Below, in pieces: positions 40,601 to 52,100 of a DNA stretch of 64,000 nt. The number at the start of each line of letters is the position of its first letter. Position 1 is the stretch's first letter. A program made the position numbers and the translations under genes. The DNA is taken from NCBI RefSeq assembly GCF_000143415.4, contig NW_003314265.1, positions 478,707 through 542,706 of the forward strand. Reading direction: 5' to 3'. The notes under the pieces were generated by a model. The model did not search any database. It had not been told where the DNA came from and saw only the letters and a list, made by a program, of their open reading frames with translations. Source of the stretch: Selaginella moellendorffii. Its lineage: Eukaryota; Streptophyta; Lycopodiopsida; Selaginellales; Selaginellaceae.

Positions 40601-41407
40601 GTCTCAGAACTCCGCAGCGACACCTCCGAAGAACTTGATTCGGCCAGACGTATCGCAAATGACTCCGTATGATCCCAAGCCAGGTACTTGGAAGTTCCTG
40701 ATCGCTTGCAGTTTTTAATTGTTTTCTCTTGTGTCATGTTTAGCGGGAAATGACGCCCTTGTGCTGAGTGGTCTGGGACTTCAAGGTTGTCTTGCTACTT
40801 CTTCGGAAAGCAATTGAACTTACAAATATGATTTCAGGTTCTACTGCTATGCCTGGATTGGCCTCTCGTGCGGGTCTTGGACGAGGTCCTGCGGATGATT
40901 CTTCAATGGAAGAGCTCTTGAGGCTCTTACCACCAGCAGTAAAAACTTTTCTTAGCCAGCTTCCACCTGTCGATGGTAAGTTTTCGTTTGATATACTGGA
41001 GCGAATACATATCGTCTCCGCTTCGTCACAGGACCCATTCCCGATGTAGACCTGGTGATATCCATCCTACTCGAGAATGAAGTTCCCAATCCCACGGGAC
41101 CAAACGGAAGCACAAAGTCCGCAGCTGCAACATCAGGAAGAGCTGGACGCCACGCAAAACGCAAGGACCTCGAAGGTAAGGTATCGATTCGTGCTGCGGC
41201 AAATAACTCACTCGTGGTCTTTGCTTTCCAGCTCAAGAAGAAGACGACGCAGCGTTACAGTCCCAGGCAGCTCAAAGTGGTCCGAAGGACGTGTTCCGGA
41301 TGCGCCAGCTCCAGAGGTCGAGAGCCGTGAGCAACGCCAGCGCCAAAAGGCTACAACAGTCGTCCACTTCGAGCGGCTTAAGCGCCGAGAAGTCTGTAAG
41401 TAATTGA
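37642..41407 (+). CDS. CSTF77: cleavage stimulation factor subunit CstF77
   Basis: About 20 small exons. N-terminal low-complexity Ala/Ser segment, then HAT repeats: YDVEAWEILADEAQ, ARPIAHATGIFELLVSTFP, KFWKMYAEAMIKA, LWFEYITFLKT, IWYDYAMWLAQNGSNDNAA, ARDIFELGLKKYI, DRNVRALFERAL, VWNRFLAFEQMYGD. C-terminal SQMTPYDPKP and a RPxxP/glycine-rich tail follow. CstF77 is the dimeric scaffold of the CstF complex and binds CstF64 and CstF50 in mRNA 3'-end formation. The end at 41407 assumes read-through of GTAAGT. If that is a donor, further exons could extend to about 41700. Confidence 0.88.
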
Positions 41408-41409
41408 AG

Positions 41410-42155
41410 CCATCATTTCCTTCTTTTTCCTATGTACATGGATTCATTAACTTCCCTGAGAGGCCATTTTGGCTGGCACAGGCTCTCTTCATATCTAGCA
41501 CGGCTTTTCTTCGTTCCAGTTCGTCAAAACACTAGAGCTCGCGAAGCCGTGTCGTCGGCACTAACTCGGAAAAGAACTCTCTTTCCTGACGTAGAAGAAG
41601 TCGAAGAAAAAAAACGTCACGCATTGCGTCGTTTCATTCCGTTAAGGCCACCTTTCATCACACGAGACGAGCGCTGCTGTCCTTTTTCCCTGCGGTTGTA
41701 AAGAGCACAGCGAGCTCTTTTGTTTTGTCGCATAGAAAAACTGACCATGGCAACCAAGCCAAAGAGAATGTGAAGAGAAAGAGAGAAACTACCTGGGCGC
41801 ATTCCATCCCATACAAGAGTACGCATCCTTGACCTGGAAGGAATGGCGACCATTATAAAACCAAGGTCAAGAACACACCACTCCAAAGTCCTCACGTGTA
41901 CCTCTCTGCCGATAAGGATAGCTCCCTCTTTGTCCCGCAAATTCTTCCACCCAGCAGTCGAGAGTTTCCACAGGGACCAACGATTTCCCTCCACCTATAC
42001 AGTCCGTCCACCACAGCCAAAGCTAAGCTCTCGCGTTTTCCAGAGCTTGTGTGGATGCCTGGCGCGAGGACCACCATCACCACCGAGCCAGTTCTTCGAG
42101 AGCTTCCACTTGATGAGAACGACGACGAGGGCGGCGAGAGAGCTCACTTCCAGCG
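41410..42155. other. intergenic and 5'-leader region of the AP2/ERF gene
   Basis: Contains the 3' flank of CstF77 and the promoter and leader of the AP2 gene. No separate gene is supported. A frame from 41843 runs into the leader but has no recognisable composition. Confidence 0.45.
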
Positions 42156-42920
42156 ATGGTTGACAAGCTCTGCCACCACAAAGTAGCCAGGATCGAGGAC
42201 GGAAGGTACTTGCCGCAGCAGCGGAGTAGTCACAGCAGCAGCCGAGAGGGATCGCTGCGTCCCAAGTATAAAGGAGTACGTAAGCGGAGCTGGGGGAAGT
42301 ATGTCTCGGAGATCCGGGAGCCGAACAAGAGGTCGCGGATCTGGCTCGGCTCCTTCGAGACACCCGAGATGGCGGCTCGAGCTTACGACGCTGCTGTTCT
42401 GTGCCTGAGAGGTCCCAATTCTAGCTTCAACTTTCCAGAGTTCCTGCCTGGCCTGCCGCGTCCTTTGCCGACCACCAACAAGGAGATCCAATCTTTGGCT
42501 GTTTTCGCTGCTCAGCAAGCTCGAGTTACTAGCACCACTGCTACCGCTGCTGCAGCTGCTGCTGCTGCTTCTAACTTGGTTCGTGTGCAGGCACCTCCAT
42601 CAATCTCTTCGCCTGCTGAGTTCTACCATCGGAGAAGATCCAGTCAAGAGAGCCTCCGAGCTGTTCCCGACGAGAGTGGCGGTGGCAGCAAGCGAGGCGC
42701 AGTAGGTCCAGTCGCTCAGAGTTCCAATCCAAACGCATCGTCTACATCAGCAGCGCCTGTGTCAGCACCGAACTCGTCGCGTTCCACGACATCAAGTGAC
42801 ACAGTACCGGTTGCGGTCGGCTCCACCGAGACACTTTCAGCAATCCCACTGTGGATGGACGCTCCAGCAGACGCGAGTGACTTGGATCTCTGGACATATC
42901 CCGAGTTTCCATGCACCTGA
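42156..42920 (+). CDS. AP2/ERF transcription factor, DREB type
   Basis: Intronless, 254 residues. One AP2 domain at about residues 38-95: [50 protein letters not shown]. The Val in KYVSEI and overall match favour the DREB subfamily, which binds DRE/CRT-type GCCGAC elements. C-terminal region is Ala/Ser-rich with a final acidic patch ([13 protein letters not shown]) that could be an activation motif. The preceding leader is long (about 300 nt or more). Confidence 0.92.
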   Translation: MVDKLCHHKVARIEDGRYLPQQRSSHSSSREGSLRPKYKGVRKRSWGKYVSEIREPNKRSRIWLGSFETPEMAARAYDAAVLCLRGPNSSFNFPEFLPGLPRPLPTTNKEIQSLAVFAAQQARVTSTTATAAAAAAAASNLVRVQAPPSISSPAEFYHRRRSSQESLRAVPDESGGGSKRGAVGPVAQSSNPNASSTSAAPVSAPNSSRSTTSSDTVPVAVGSTETLSAIPLWMDAPADASDLDLWTYPEFPCT

Positions 42921-43211
42921 AGCTGAGACGATTTTTCGCCGGGGATCTTGTTTTGGGCATTCCTTTTCTTTGTCCTGTCTCCATCTAGATCAAGCAACAT
43001 GTCAAAAGATTAGAAAACAAAATAAAGAAAGAAAAAGAACAGAAAAGAAGCTAGCAGCCTGTACCTGATTCATTTCATAGCGCAGCCGTTAAATCAATCT
43101 TGCTAACAGTAAAGCAAAGAAAGCAATGTAAACGACCAACGTGAAGGAGTTAAAGTTGTAGCGCGAATGTTATACGAAAGGTCACAAGCGAAAAGAACAA
43201 AAACTACATTT

Positions 43212-43857
43212 CTACACCTCGTCTTCGTTGAGGAGCATGTTTGGAATACCTTTCGCTACGGGGAATTTTCTCCCAGTCTCTGGACAGACCAAGTCTCCTT
43301 CCTCTAGATGGATCTGAGAAAAAGCAAAGCGTGACGAGGTGAGCAACAGGATTTGCTTTCGTTTTCTCCTTCGTACCTCAAGGAGAGCATGATGAAATCG
43401 CCGCAGGAAGTCATCATCGTCCAGCATTGAGGGCTCTACTTGCTCGGGAAGATCATTCACACCTAGCTGGAACACAATAAGACCGAGCACGAGGATGAGA
43501 AAGCTAAAGCAAAGAAAAAGAATTCGGAGCAAACGATACTATCAAGAACTAGAAGCGTTGTAGAAAGAAAGAACAAGCATAGAATGTAAGAAAAACATTT
43601 AAGAGACTAGCAATCGTCATTCTCGAAGAAACAATAGAAAGAATCTGGGCTAACAAAGAACACCTTGAGAGCAAACTTACAGTCTTTGCGGCTTCCTGGA
43701 ACGCTTTCCACTCGATTTTGGGGAAGGAATGGCGCAAGAACTGCGGATTAAACTCTACCGTCTTGGTTTCCAGCTTGGCGACCTCGATGCCGAGCGGGAA
43801 TCCCTTGCTGACGCCCTTGATGTTGCAGGACAGCATGTTGTGCGTTAGCAGCCTCAT
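43212..43857 (-). CDS. TRM112: TRM112-like methyltransferase activator
   Basis: Three exons (43857-43681, 43467-43378, 43313-43212) give 122 residues: [16 protein letters not shown] at the N-terminus, LPKIEW-like [24 protein letters not shown], and the C-terminal zinc-finger remnant [23 protein letters not shown]112 is the small partner that activates rRNA, tRNA and eRF1 methyltransferases (Arabidopsis SMO2). Length matches the family. Start codons of this gene and WDR75 are 60 bp apart. Confidence 0.93.
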
Positions 43858-43917
43858 CGCGATCGCGCACAATCCAAGAACCCTAAAACCCCGGGTTTTA
43901 TTTAGGGTTTTTCGGCC
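43858..43917. promoter_or_regulatory. 60-bp bidirectional promoter with inverted telo-boxes
   Basis: The whole space between the TRM112 and WDR75 start codons. It holds AACCCTAAAACCCC and GGGTTTTATTTAGGGTTT, a near-palindromic pair of telo-box elements at 43879-43912. Both flanking genes serve ribosome biogenesis. Confidence 0.65.
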
Positions 43918-46900
43918 ATGGCGCTCCGGGGCGGGAGCTTCTTCGCCGATAAGCAGCCCTCCTTCTCTTGCGATGGGAGATTTCTTCTCGTGTGCACTGG
44001 ATGCACGGTCTCCGTCCTCAGCGTCGCGACTGGACTCCGGGTAAGATCCTACTTGCATTTCTCTTTCGCTGCTGCTAGACTTCGAGGAATGCGTGATCCA
44101 GGTCGCGGAGCTGCAAGGCCACACCGATAGAGTGACGAGCATTGTCGTGGTTAAAGGCCTGGAAGAGGCCAAGTCCGTGCTCACACACGCTTGGACTTCG
44201 TCATGGGACAAAACCATTCGGCTCTGGAACTTCACGACAGCGACACAGATCACAGTGATCGACGTTGGCTACAAAGTAGTGTCTATGGTACGCGAGCAGC
44301 ACGAAACTCTTTCCTCTCTATGTTCTATTGAGATGAAGTGAATTTTTCCGGTGATTTCAGGTGATCCCAGGAGCATCATCTACGCTTTCTGATGACAAGG
44401 GTGTTGCGTTCTTGTCCGTTGCGTGGGACAAAGAAGTGATAACTTCGAATGTCCAAGCTGAACAAGAACAAGAGTCAGAGTCAGATGAAGAAGAGTCTGA
44501 GTCAGATGATAAAGAAGAATCGGGAGGAGAAGAAAAGATGGGAGGCGAAGCAGAAACCAAGATCCCAGACACAACAGTCATTCGCAAGACAGAATTTCGA
44601 GGCTACACTGGTCGAGTCTTACTACTTCATATAGCTTCGCAGAAAACGGTGGAGGGGCACTTGGCAAAGGTTTGTTTTCTCAGAAGTTTGTTTTGTTTTG
44701 CTAAGTTTTCTACTTTCCAGACGAGTCTTCCGCGGGTACTGGTGGCAAGCCGCAAGGGGAGCTTCGTTGGAATGGCTGATTCAGCGAAAGTCTGGGTATG
44801 GAAAGTGCCTGCTCCCAGTGTTGGCTATTGTTCGGAAGTTCAAGCGACGGTATTGCATCCATGGCAACCTTTAACAGTTATGGCTTTCGATCCTACCGAA
44901 ACCTTGGTAGCGGCTGCTGACCGGCGGGGACTGATAACAGTTTGGAAAAACGTAGGAGAACGAACGTTTTATTCGAGCGACTATCGTCGAGGAAAGTCGG
45001 ACAGTGGACGGGCAGACGCTAACGATGATGCCGAGTCGAGGACAACATACCATTGGCATCATAAAGAAGTGGCATGTTTGAGCTTTACCGCCGATGGCTC
45101 ATATTTGCTATCAGGTGAGTTTTTTGCATTAACTTGTAGTTTTCCTGATCGCTTTATATACACAGGGGGACGGGAAGCGGTTTTTGTCATGTGGCACCTT
45201 GAGACTGGGAACCAACGGTTTCTTCCGCGCTTAGGAACTCCATTCAGATACATCACTAGCGCTCCTGATCCATCGGTGTTTGTGGTATGATGTTTAAGTT
45301 TCTCCATTGGCTTTTGTTGCTTACGTCTGGAGTTGCAGCTTTCCATGGCAGACAATTCATTGAGATTTCTAAACATTGGCAGCATGAGAATGGATCGCGT
45401 TATCTTCGGGATTAAGGTTGATATTGTCGTTATGATGCTAGTATCCTAACACCAAGTTTGGTGTTTGCTTTTTTTCAGCCTTATGTTACTTGTCCAGATA
45501 CTCTTGAATGGTTAAATGTCACCAAAGTGGCTCTTCATCATGTCCATGGGACCGTAGCTGTGCCTACAGCAAATCTCATAGTCCAATTTTACGATGTCCT
45601 CCTCGACAAGCACGCAAATCAGGTATGCCAAATTCTCAAATATAATGTGCAGAACTTTTACATGCAGTTATGCAGATTCAAGTGTCACCAAGAAATTTCG
45701 TATCCTTCGATCACTCGAGGGGTGATTTTGGACAATCGGTAAGCTTTACTTTTGTCAAAAGACTCTTATTAACTGTAGATTGTCATCCTAGACGGTGGTT
45801 ACACACGTTGCATTTTCAGTGGATGCCTCAGTGATGGTCACGGTTGACCTCAGAGTTGCAGAAGCCGGTGTCGGCGGAGGTTCTTTTCTAAAATTTTGGA
45901 CAAAAAGTTCTGAGCACATCCCCTATACTCTACACACTAGCGTTGATAGTCCCCATGGGTACGTATGTTCCTGCTAATCCGTTAGTACTTTTTTGAACTT
46001 GAGTTTTCTAGTGGGGAAGTGTTGGCTTTAGCATATCATCCCTCGAAGAACATTGCTGTTACGTGCTCCCGAGCCAATGATTTCAAGGTATGTCTTTGTA
46101 GTTTTCTGCGTGGATACTGATACTCGCCTTTAAAGTTATGGGTTCAAACGAAAAACGAGAGCAAGGACACCCACAACTGGCGATGCAGCGCAACTGGCTC
46201 CTACAAGTAAGCTTGATACGACATATTAGCTTTCTTTCTCTGAACCGTGTGATTTAGGCAGAAACGCATGCATGCAGCAGCCTTTTCGCACGATGGAACT
46301 CTACTTGCGGTAGCTGCTGAGGAACTCATCACTTTGTGGAATCCTCTATCCAACACTCTTGTCTGTGTATTGAGTATTCCAGGTGCATTCCATGAGGTAT
46401 TGCTTTTTAGCTTCGCGTCTTCATTCTTGAAATGTCTTAACTTCCTTCGAACAGGTTGTGGGAATGTTATCCTTTGTTCCGAAATGCCCGTACCTCATTT
46501 CTGCATCATTCGGCAAGCAACCTCAGCTAACTGTGTGGAATTTGTCTACTCTTTCCGTATGGTGGTCTTACCAAGTCGAGGTCGAAGGTAATCTTCTGTT
46601 GTCAGCTGATGGTTTCCTCAGACAACTTTATTAACAGGCATCACTGTGGATCCAAACGGCGGACACTTCGCAGTCCTCGCTTCGAGCCACACAAAACGGT
46701 ATCATAAAGGAGGTGCTGAAGTTAAACGCAATGGAACCGCTCAAGTGTGCCTATTTAAGCCAGAAAGTCCGCTTCCAACCTCAGTCTGGAACTTTAAAGA
46801 TGTAAGTGCGCGGCGCTGTGCGGCCTTATGCAACTAAACATATCCTTTTCTTGCAGGGCATTGGTGGTGCTCTCCTGTTCCTCCCTCCAACGGAGGAAGT

Positions 46901-47294
46901 GAACAAGGCCATCAACGCAAGCTCTTCCGAATCCAAGCTACTTATCCTCAACAAACACCGGGAGTACGTTATATTCGATCCATACTCGGAGTCCAACCCA
47001 AAGCCTGCTTCCAAAATCGCGGCCAATGCCGCAATCGAAGATGGTAAGCTTATCTCTTTCAGCATTTATCTCTCTCTCACTCTCGAGCCATCCTTCACAG
47101 CTCTCGACACATTTAACGCTATGTATCTCACCACAAACACGTCCAAACCAATCGCCCAACACGATCAACTTAGCAAAATCACGTCAACACAGCCTTGGGG
47201 AGATCTCCTCAACGCGCCCTCTCACGTCCTACCATCGCTCACCGACATCGGCCAACAAATCTTGGAGAGTTTCCTGCAAAAGAAGGCACAGTGA
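43918..47294 (+). CDS. WDR75 / UTP17-like WD40 protein of the small-subunit processome
   Basis: About 13 exons. N-terminus MALRGGSFFADKQPSFSCDG; WD-type segments ELQGHTDRVTSIVVV, DKTIRLWNFTTATQITVIDV, AFDPTETLVAAADRRGLITV, YHWHHKEVACLSFTADGSYL, GGREAVFVMWHLETGNQRFL, FSHDGTLLAVAAEELITLW. The WHWHH-like block and two-propeller layout fit WDR75 (yeast NAN1/UTP17), part of the t-UTP complex for pre-18S rRNA. A strongly acidic insert (about 44450-44560) interrupts an N-terminal blade. The C-terminal exon is short and ends at 47294, 93 bp from the convergent UBA gene. Confidence 0.85.
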
Positions 47295-47387
47295 AGAACA
47301 CAAAGAACACGAAGAACACTCGGGACTTTTGTTTCGACAAAAGGAAACATCTCCTTTTTCTCTTATTCAATAGCAATGCTGGATCCA

Positions 47388-48908
47388 CTAGAGCGACGGG
47401 ACTGCCTGGTGGTGAACCAAATCCTTCCCAGCGAAGGGAGTCGTCCACTCCTGGCTGGTCAAGTCGTCCGGCGAACCACGGTAACCAGACTGCTGTCGAT
47501 TCCATCCCTCGCTTCTAACCATGAAGCTCCGTGGCAGCGAAGAACTCAAGCCAAAGCTCGTCGCCGGCTTCGCGAATGGAGACGGTGGTATGCCCGTGCT
47601 CCAGTCTATCGTGTGGTAGTCCACGCTCCGGGCCACCGGGATGTCCCAGCTATCGGAAGGATTGCTCGAGTTCCCAGCACTCCACGGCGGATGGATCGAC
47701 TGCGCCGGAGGAGCGACCGAGAGCGACGCCGGTGCGAGCTGCTGTAGTGGATGAGGATGGTGTAAACTCGTTGGAGCGCCGTGCTGGTGATACTGGAGTT
47801 GGTGGTGGTGTTGCTGCTGCTGCTGCTGCTGTTGAGGGGACTTTATCAAATGGGGCTCGTCCAGGCGTCGAAAGCGTTGCAGCATGGCTTGCTGGTGGCT
47901 GGGATGAGAATTCCTCCAGTCGGTGATGATGTCCCGCTCCCTGCTCTGCTGCTCCAGAAACTTGAGCGCCGGGTCCAGCCTCGCGGCGGCGGCGGCGGCA
48001 CTGACAGAGCTCAGCGAGTGATGGAGGCTGCTTGCCCCGCGTTGCCACACCGGAGGTGGCGGGAGAGGCACGGCCCTCAAGCCAGGAGGAACTGGAGCTG
48101 GAGCCGGACTAGCAGATGGCACCACCAGTTGACTTACGCGAGCCTCCGCGCTTTGCAGTTTTGTCTCCGCCACCTTCGAAGCTTGCAGTTCCTGCCGCTG
48201 CGGCGCCGCTGCCACCGGCTGTCCATTGTGATCCCGCAGCCACTTGAGAGCAGCATCAATGTCGCCCTCGCAGGCCACGATGGCGCGCTCGATCTCGGCC
48301 AGAGGATAGCCGTGCCGCGTCTCGATGTCGGCGAGCCTGGCGAGCTGGTCGGATATGTCGAGCTTGAGGCTGGCATTCCTTGGCAGCGTCTTTGGGATCT
48401 CGCCGTCCTCGAGCAGAAAGGTGATGGACTTCTCCATGTCGCCCTCGTTGAGGATGAGAGCCATGGTGGCGCTCTCGCAAGAAAAGCCCATGGGGACGAG
48501 CTGCTGGGCGAGGCTGTCGAGCTTGCGGGACATGAGGTAGCTAGCGCACCGCTCCTTGAGTTCCTTGGTCTTGCGCTCCTTCTGCCGCTGGTGCTTCTTC
48601 TCGTTCTTGAGGCGGATCTTCTCCTGCTTGTCCGGGGAGGCGTCGAGTCCCGGGATGAAAGCTCGCTCCTTAGACGGGAGCTGGGACTGGTCCTCCGATT
48701 CGCCCGAGCAGCTGCCGTTGTTGGAGATGGAATCAAACTCGGAGGCCGCGATGGAGCTGGCGTCGTCCAGGTGCTTGGGCAGCTTGGGCTCGAGCGCGTC
48801 CAGCAAGTGGAAAGTTCCAGCGGGAGTGGCCAACGAGGAGCTGCTCTTGGACGATGGCGATGGCGACGACTTCCATTGCTGCCTGGCGGTGGGAGCTTTC
48901 CGTGGCAT
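47388..48908 (-). CDS. plant-specific UBA-domain protein
   Basis: 506 residues from MPRKAPTARQQW. The frame extends 14 codons upstream, but that part looks like an intron acceptor region. Two UBA-like units: QQLVPMGFSCESATMALILN with EKSITFLLEDG, and LADIETRHGYPLAEIERAIV with DIDAALKWLRDHNG. A charged KNEKKHQRQKERKTKELKER helix precedes them. The rest is low complexity (Pro/Ser/Gln/His), including a CAG-repeat polyglutamine run at about 47811-47832. Such proteins are conserved in plants and probably bind ubiquitin, but their role is not established. Confidence 0.82.
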   Translation of the reverse strand: MPRKAPTARQQWKSSPSPSSKSSSSLATPAGTFHLLDALEPKLPKHLDDASSIAASEFDSISNNGSCSGESEDQSQLPSKERAFIPGLDASPDKQEKIRLKNEKKHQRQKERKTKELKERCASYLMSRKLDSLAQQLVPMGFSCESATMALILNEGDMEKSITFLLEDGEIPKTLPRNASLKLDISDQLARLADIETRHGYPLAEIERAIVACEGDIDAALKWLRDHNGQPVAAAPQRQELQASKVAETKLQSAEARVSQLVVPSASPAPAPVPPGLRAVPLPPPPVWQRGASSLHHSLSSVSAAAAAARLDPALKFLEQQSRERDIITDWRNSHPSHQQAMLQRFRRLDEPHLIKSPQQQQQQQQHHHQLQYHQHGAPTSLHHPHPLQQLAPASLSVAPPAQSIHPPWSAGNSSNPSDSWDIPVARSVDYHTIDWSTGIPPSPFAKPATSFGLSSSLPRSFMVRSEGWNRQQSGYRGSPDDLTSQEWTTPFAGKDLVHHQAVPSL

Positions 48909-49780
48909 TGTTTCCTCCCCTTGTTTTTTGAAATACCTGCGCAAAGCCAACGGATTTCATCATGCAGAGCCCTAGCGACTTCCATTCTCTATCCAGGCAA
49001 TCGCAATCGCAAGCTCGCAACGCAGCAGAGCAGCAGCTCAAGAAAGCTCGAGCTCGCGCATTGGCATTTCTATCCCAGCCGCCGCTGCTGCCGCCGACGA
49101 AAGAATGCGGCGATGCTGGAGGGAGAGGAAATCAATCACAATCGCAGAGCGCCGCGGCATACCTCGTGAGCCCTTCCTCCTCTGCGCGAACAATAACCCT
49201 AAGCCCGCGCCTAAAGCTCCAGGAGGGCGCAAAGAATGCGAGGAGAGTGTGAGTGTTCTGTGAGCGTACTAGGGTTTCCAGCTGGGAGCCGTCCCTTTCG
49301 GAGCCAGAGGTCGTATCCACCGTCGATTCCGACAAAACGTTTCCGTCCTTGCTGGCACCATCCCAGCCGCTGATGTGCAAGCGCCTGGCCGACGGTGGCG
49401 ATCGATCCCATCCCACCCCTAAATAGGCGCACTGAAGCAAGAGCTCTCCTCGCTTCAATGGCGCCGGGCGCCCACGCAACAGGCTGCGAGGATCAAATGT
49501 CGTGAATCTGGTATGGTTTCTCTCCCCGCCTCGCCGCTCGCATTCGCGAGATCTATCGTACCATGGCTTAGGGTTTTGCGATCGCGATTGTGTGGGCCGA
49601 TCGGATGATATTTCGTGGGTTTTCCAGCAGCGCGGAGCTGTTTTCGATCGACACCAGCGTCCTCTGGGAGCTCTTATGTGATGTCAGTAACAGAGGGTCT
49701 CATTGAAGATAAAGCGGATCAAAATAATGGGGTGGCAGTGGTCCCCATATCCACCACCACGGACCACAGCCCAGGATCTC
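48909..49780. other. divergent promoter region, UBA gene / DCN1-like gene
   Basis: Contains the leader and likely 5' intron of the UBA gene, several AACCCTAA/TAGGGTTT telo-box matches (about 49195, 49270, 49568), and the promoter and leader of the DCN1-like gene. The start codon of the latter could lie further upstream. Confidence 0.45.
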
Positions 49781-50908
49781 ATGGACAACCGGATGCTCGA
49801 ATTCTATCTAGAGTTCGCAGGCAAGTTCTCTCTTTTCTTTGCTTGATTCTCATCCTTTTCTTTTCCCAGATATTGTTTCCACGGACGATTCTCAAGAAAG
49901 AATCAAGGCGCGTTTGAATGCTCTCTTCGCGTATGCGGATTCACGAGCTCTGACTGGGTATGCGAGTCTTTCTTTTCACTCGTTCGTTCCTTGTGTTAAT
50001 TCGTCGCAAGGTTTCAGCCATACCTCTCTCGATGGTCTGCGCCAGCTTGTTAACGATTTGCACTGGGAGGTATGAAGCATCGCCAGTGAGAATAGCCGCG
50101 CTTAACCCCTCGCAATTTGCTGCAGCTCTTAGATGCTCGCCGGTTTGGAACGTTCTACCGTTTTGTGTTCTTCATGTGCCGGGAAAAGGGTCAGAAAAGC
50201 CTCAGTAAGTGTTGTGTTGTTGCGTGCTGCTGGATGGTTTCTCACTCAGTTATTCTTCCTGTCAGCTGTGAGCATCGCGGTGGATGCTTGGAGGCTGGCC
50301 TTAACCGGGCGTTTCAGGCTGCTCGACCAGTGGTGCGAGTTTGTGCGAATGCACCATCGCCATGCTATTACCGAAGATACCTGGCGACAAGTCCTGGAGT
50401 TTAGTAGGGTGGTGCACGAGGATTTGAGCAATTACGATCCAGAAGGTAGAGAAAAACTTCGCGCTTCGCGTGCTCTGATCTAACTAACGTAGCTGCCGCT
50501 CCAGGTGCTTGGCCTGTTCTTGTCGACGAGTTTGTGGATCACATGTACAGGTAACACACTGTAGTTCTCTTGCTGGAAAAGAATGGCCGTCCTCACAAAA
50601 TCCTCCTGCTTTCAGAAGCTCGTCATGCTCTTGCATTGCGGAAGCCTGCGCTTGCGATCCGAGTGCAGTGCTGAGCTCTTCGGAAGTTTTGGATGCTACC
50701 TCTCAATTGAACCGAGCGAATACACTACCAGGCAAGAAAACTCGCTCCCACTATGATGTCTAAAGATCTATCTCTCTTCACAGGTATGGCTGCTACCGCC
50801 GGTAGTAAGAGGCGGAGGAAAGACACGAACGACGAGGTGTCTTTGTCGCGGCATTTGAAGCGTCTACTGCTGGAGAAACCTCTGCTCATGTCCTCCGGTG
50901 GGTTTTGA
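49781..50908 (+). CDS. DCN1-like protein (DUF298 / potentiating neddylation domain)
   Basis: Exons include 49781-49820 (MDNRMLEFYLEFA), about 49868-49959 (DIVSTDDSQERIKARLNALF), 50026-50070, 50126-50203 (LLDARRFGTFYRFVFFMCRE), 50266-50444 and later ones. The core VSIAVDAWRLALTGRFRLL, EDTWRQVLEFSRVVHEDLSN and PEGAWPVLVDEFVDHMYR is the PONY domain that binds cullins and stimulates NEDD8 attachment. It most resembles Arabidopsis AAR3. The C-terminal exons encode a Ser-rich link and a basic end (KRRRKDTNDE, LKRLLLEKPLL). The introns after 49820 and after NTLPG start with GC (GCAAGT, GCAAGA). The 5' end is uncertain. Confidence 0.82.
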
Positions 50909-51322
50909 CAGATGAAAGCTTTGTAGTAGAGAAATTCTTTTCAATGTATAGTGGTGCCCGAGCGAGCGATGATTCTTTTTGGGCATAGCATTCTTGTGAC
51001 CGAAAAACACGTGACAATAATATTAATCTTACTGGTGATCTAGACTCTATTCAAGTCAAAGTCTTGAGTCCTCTAATATGAAAGTTCCAAACAACTCTCT
51101 ATATTTCTTGGCTAGCAAGTTGCGTGACAATAATATTAATTCTCACTTGTGATCTAGACTCTATTCAAGTCAAAGTCTGGAGTCCTCTAATATGAAAGTT
51201 CCAAACTCTCTATATTTCTTGGCTAGCAAGTTAGGATGAAGTATATAATGTGTGCCCTAAGGACATACAAAGGAACGGAACGAGAATTTCTTTCATTGGC
51301 AGCAGGCGGAAACAGCACCAAT

Positions 51323-51520
51323 ATGGACAAACAACAAGAGGTTGCTAAGGTCGATTGTTTTGGATGGATGAGACAATGGAAATTCAAAGTAGCAAGTAAG
51401 GTGGAGAATTCGCAAGATTGGAGCAAGACTATGGAAAGCAGCAGTGAGTCAGAGAAAAAGAAAAAGGATGCAATTGTCATTCCTCACTTCTCTTCCTCGC
51501 CAAGACTTCCACTCCTGTAA
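51323..51520 (+). CDS. small basic protein, CFGW...PHF family
   Basis: 65 residues (MDKQQEVAKVDCFGWMRQW..., ending DAIVIPHFSSSPRLPLL). It shares with the 52744 and 63040 proteins a CFGW motif, a Ser/Lys-rich middle and a C-terminal block of the form AI-V/I-V/I-PHF-x-x-S-x-RL-x-x-L. No domain, signal peptide or membrane segment is recognised. A family-wide upstream ATGGCAGCAGG has become TTGGCAGCAGG here, so the frame may begin differently from its relatives. Function unknown. Confidence 0.4.
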   Translation: MDKQQEVAKVDCFGWMRQWKFKVASKVENSQDWSKTMESSSESEKKKKDAIVIPHFSSSPRLPLL

Positions 51521-51816
51521 TAGTAGAGAAAAGCTTCCAAATTGTTTGTTCTCTGTTTTAAGATCTGGTACTCAGGATATGTTGGTCAAGCTAGGCAACA
51601 TCGTATCCATTTCCAGGACACTTCTTTTGCATGCCGAGTCATTTCTTACGGAAAGTTTTTCAGACAAGGATTGAAAGCAACAGAGCGTAGAAAATCTGAT
51701 TCAGCCTTCACGCACGAATACCATATCCTTTCTTCTCTCCAATTTGTAACTGGCTCAATGAAGTCAGTGCTTTGGATGGAGGAGTAGTCAAGCCCACACA
51801 ATCTGAGTCCTGTTGA

Positions 51817-52016
51817 TTGCCCTCACAATATCCAGAAGCTCGTCGTGCTCTTGCATCGCGGAAGCCTTCCGAGTGCCGTGATGAGCTCTTCGGAAGTTTT
51901 GGATGCTGCCTCACAATTGAACCGAGAGGCAGAGGAAAGACACGAACGACGGTCTTTGTCGCGGCATTTGAAGCGTCTACTGCTGGAGAAACCTCTGCTC
52001 ATGGGTTTTGTTGTTG
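51817..52016 (+). pseudogene. fragment of DCN1-like 3' exons with intron missing
   Basis: Repeats the last two coding exons of the DCN1-like gene (SSEVLDAASQLNRE then SLSRHLKRLLLEKPLLM), but joined without the intervening intron and without the GMAATAGSK segment. It sits downstream of the complete gene and has no promoter or PONY domain. Confidence 0.7.
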
Positions 52017-52100
52017 TAAGACAATAATATGAAGCGAATTCTTTTTTCCACTGTTGTGATCTAGACTCTATTCAGATACAAAACGATCATTGATTTTGGA

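Noticed and set aside
41432-41701. Short frame after CstF77
   Set aside because: No conserved motif. Could be an extra terminal CstF77 exon, but nothing in the sequence decides it.
47811-47832. CTG/CAG repeat
   Set aside because: Simply encodes the polyglutamine run of the UBA protein; not a separate element.
47781-49169. 462-codon plus-strand frame opposite the UBA gene
   Set aside because: Composition (His/Arg/Leu-rich, no domain) is that of a shadow of the minus-strand gene, which has clear UBA motifs.
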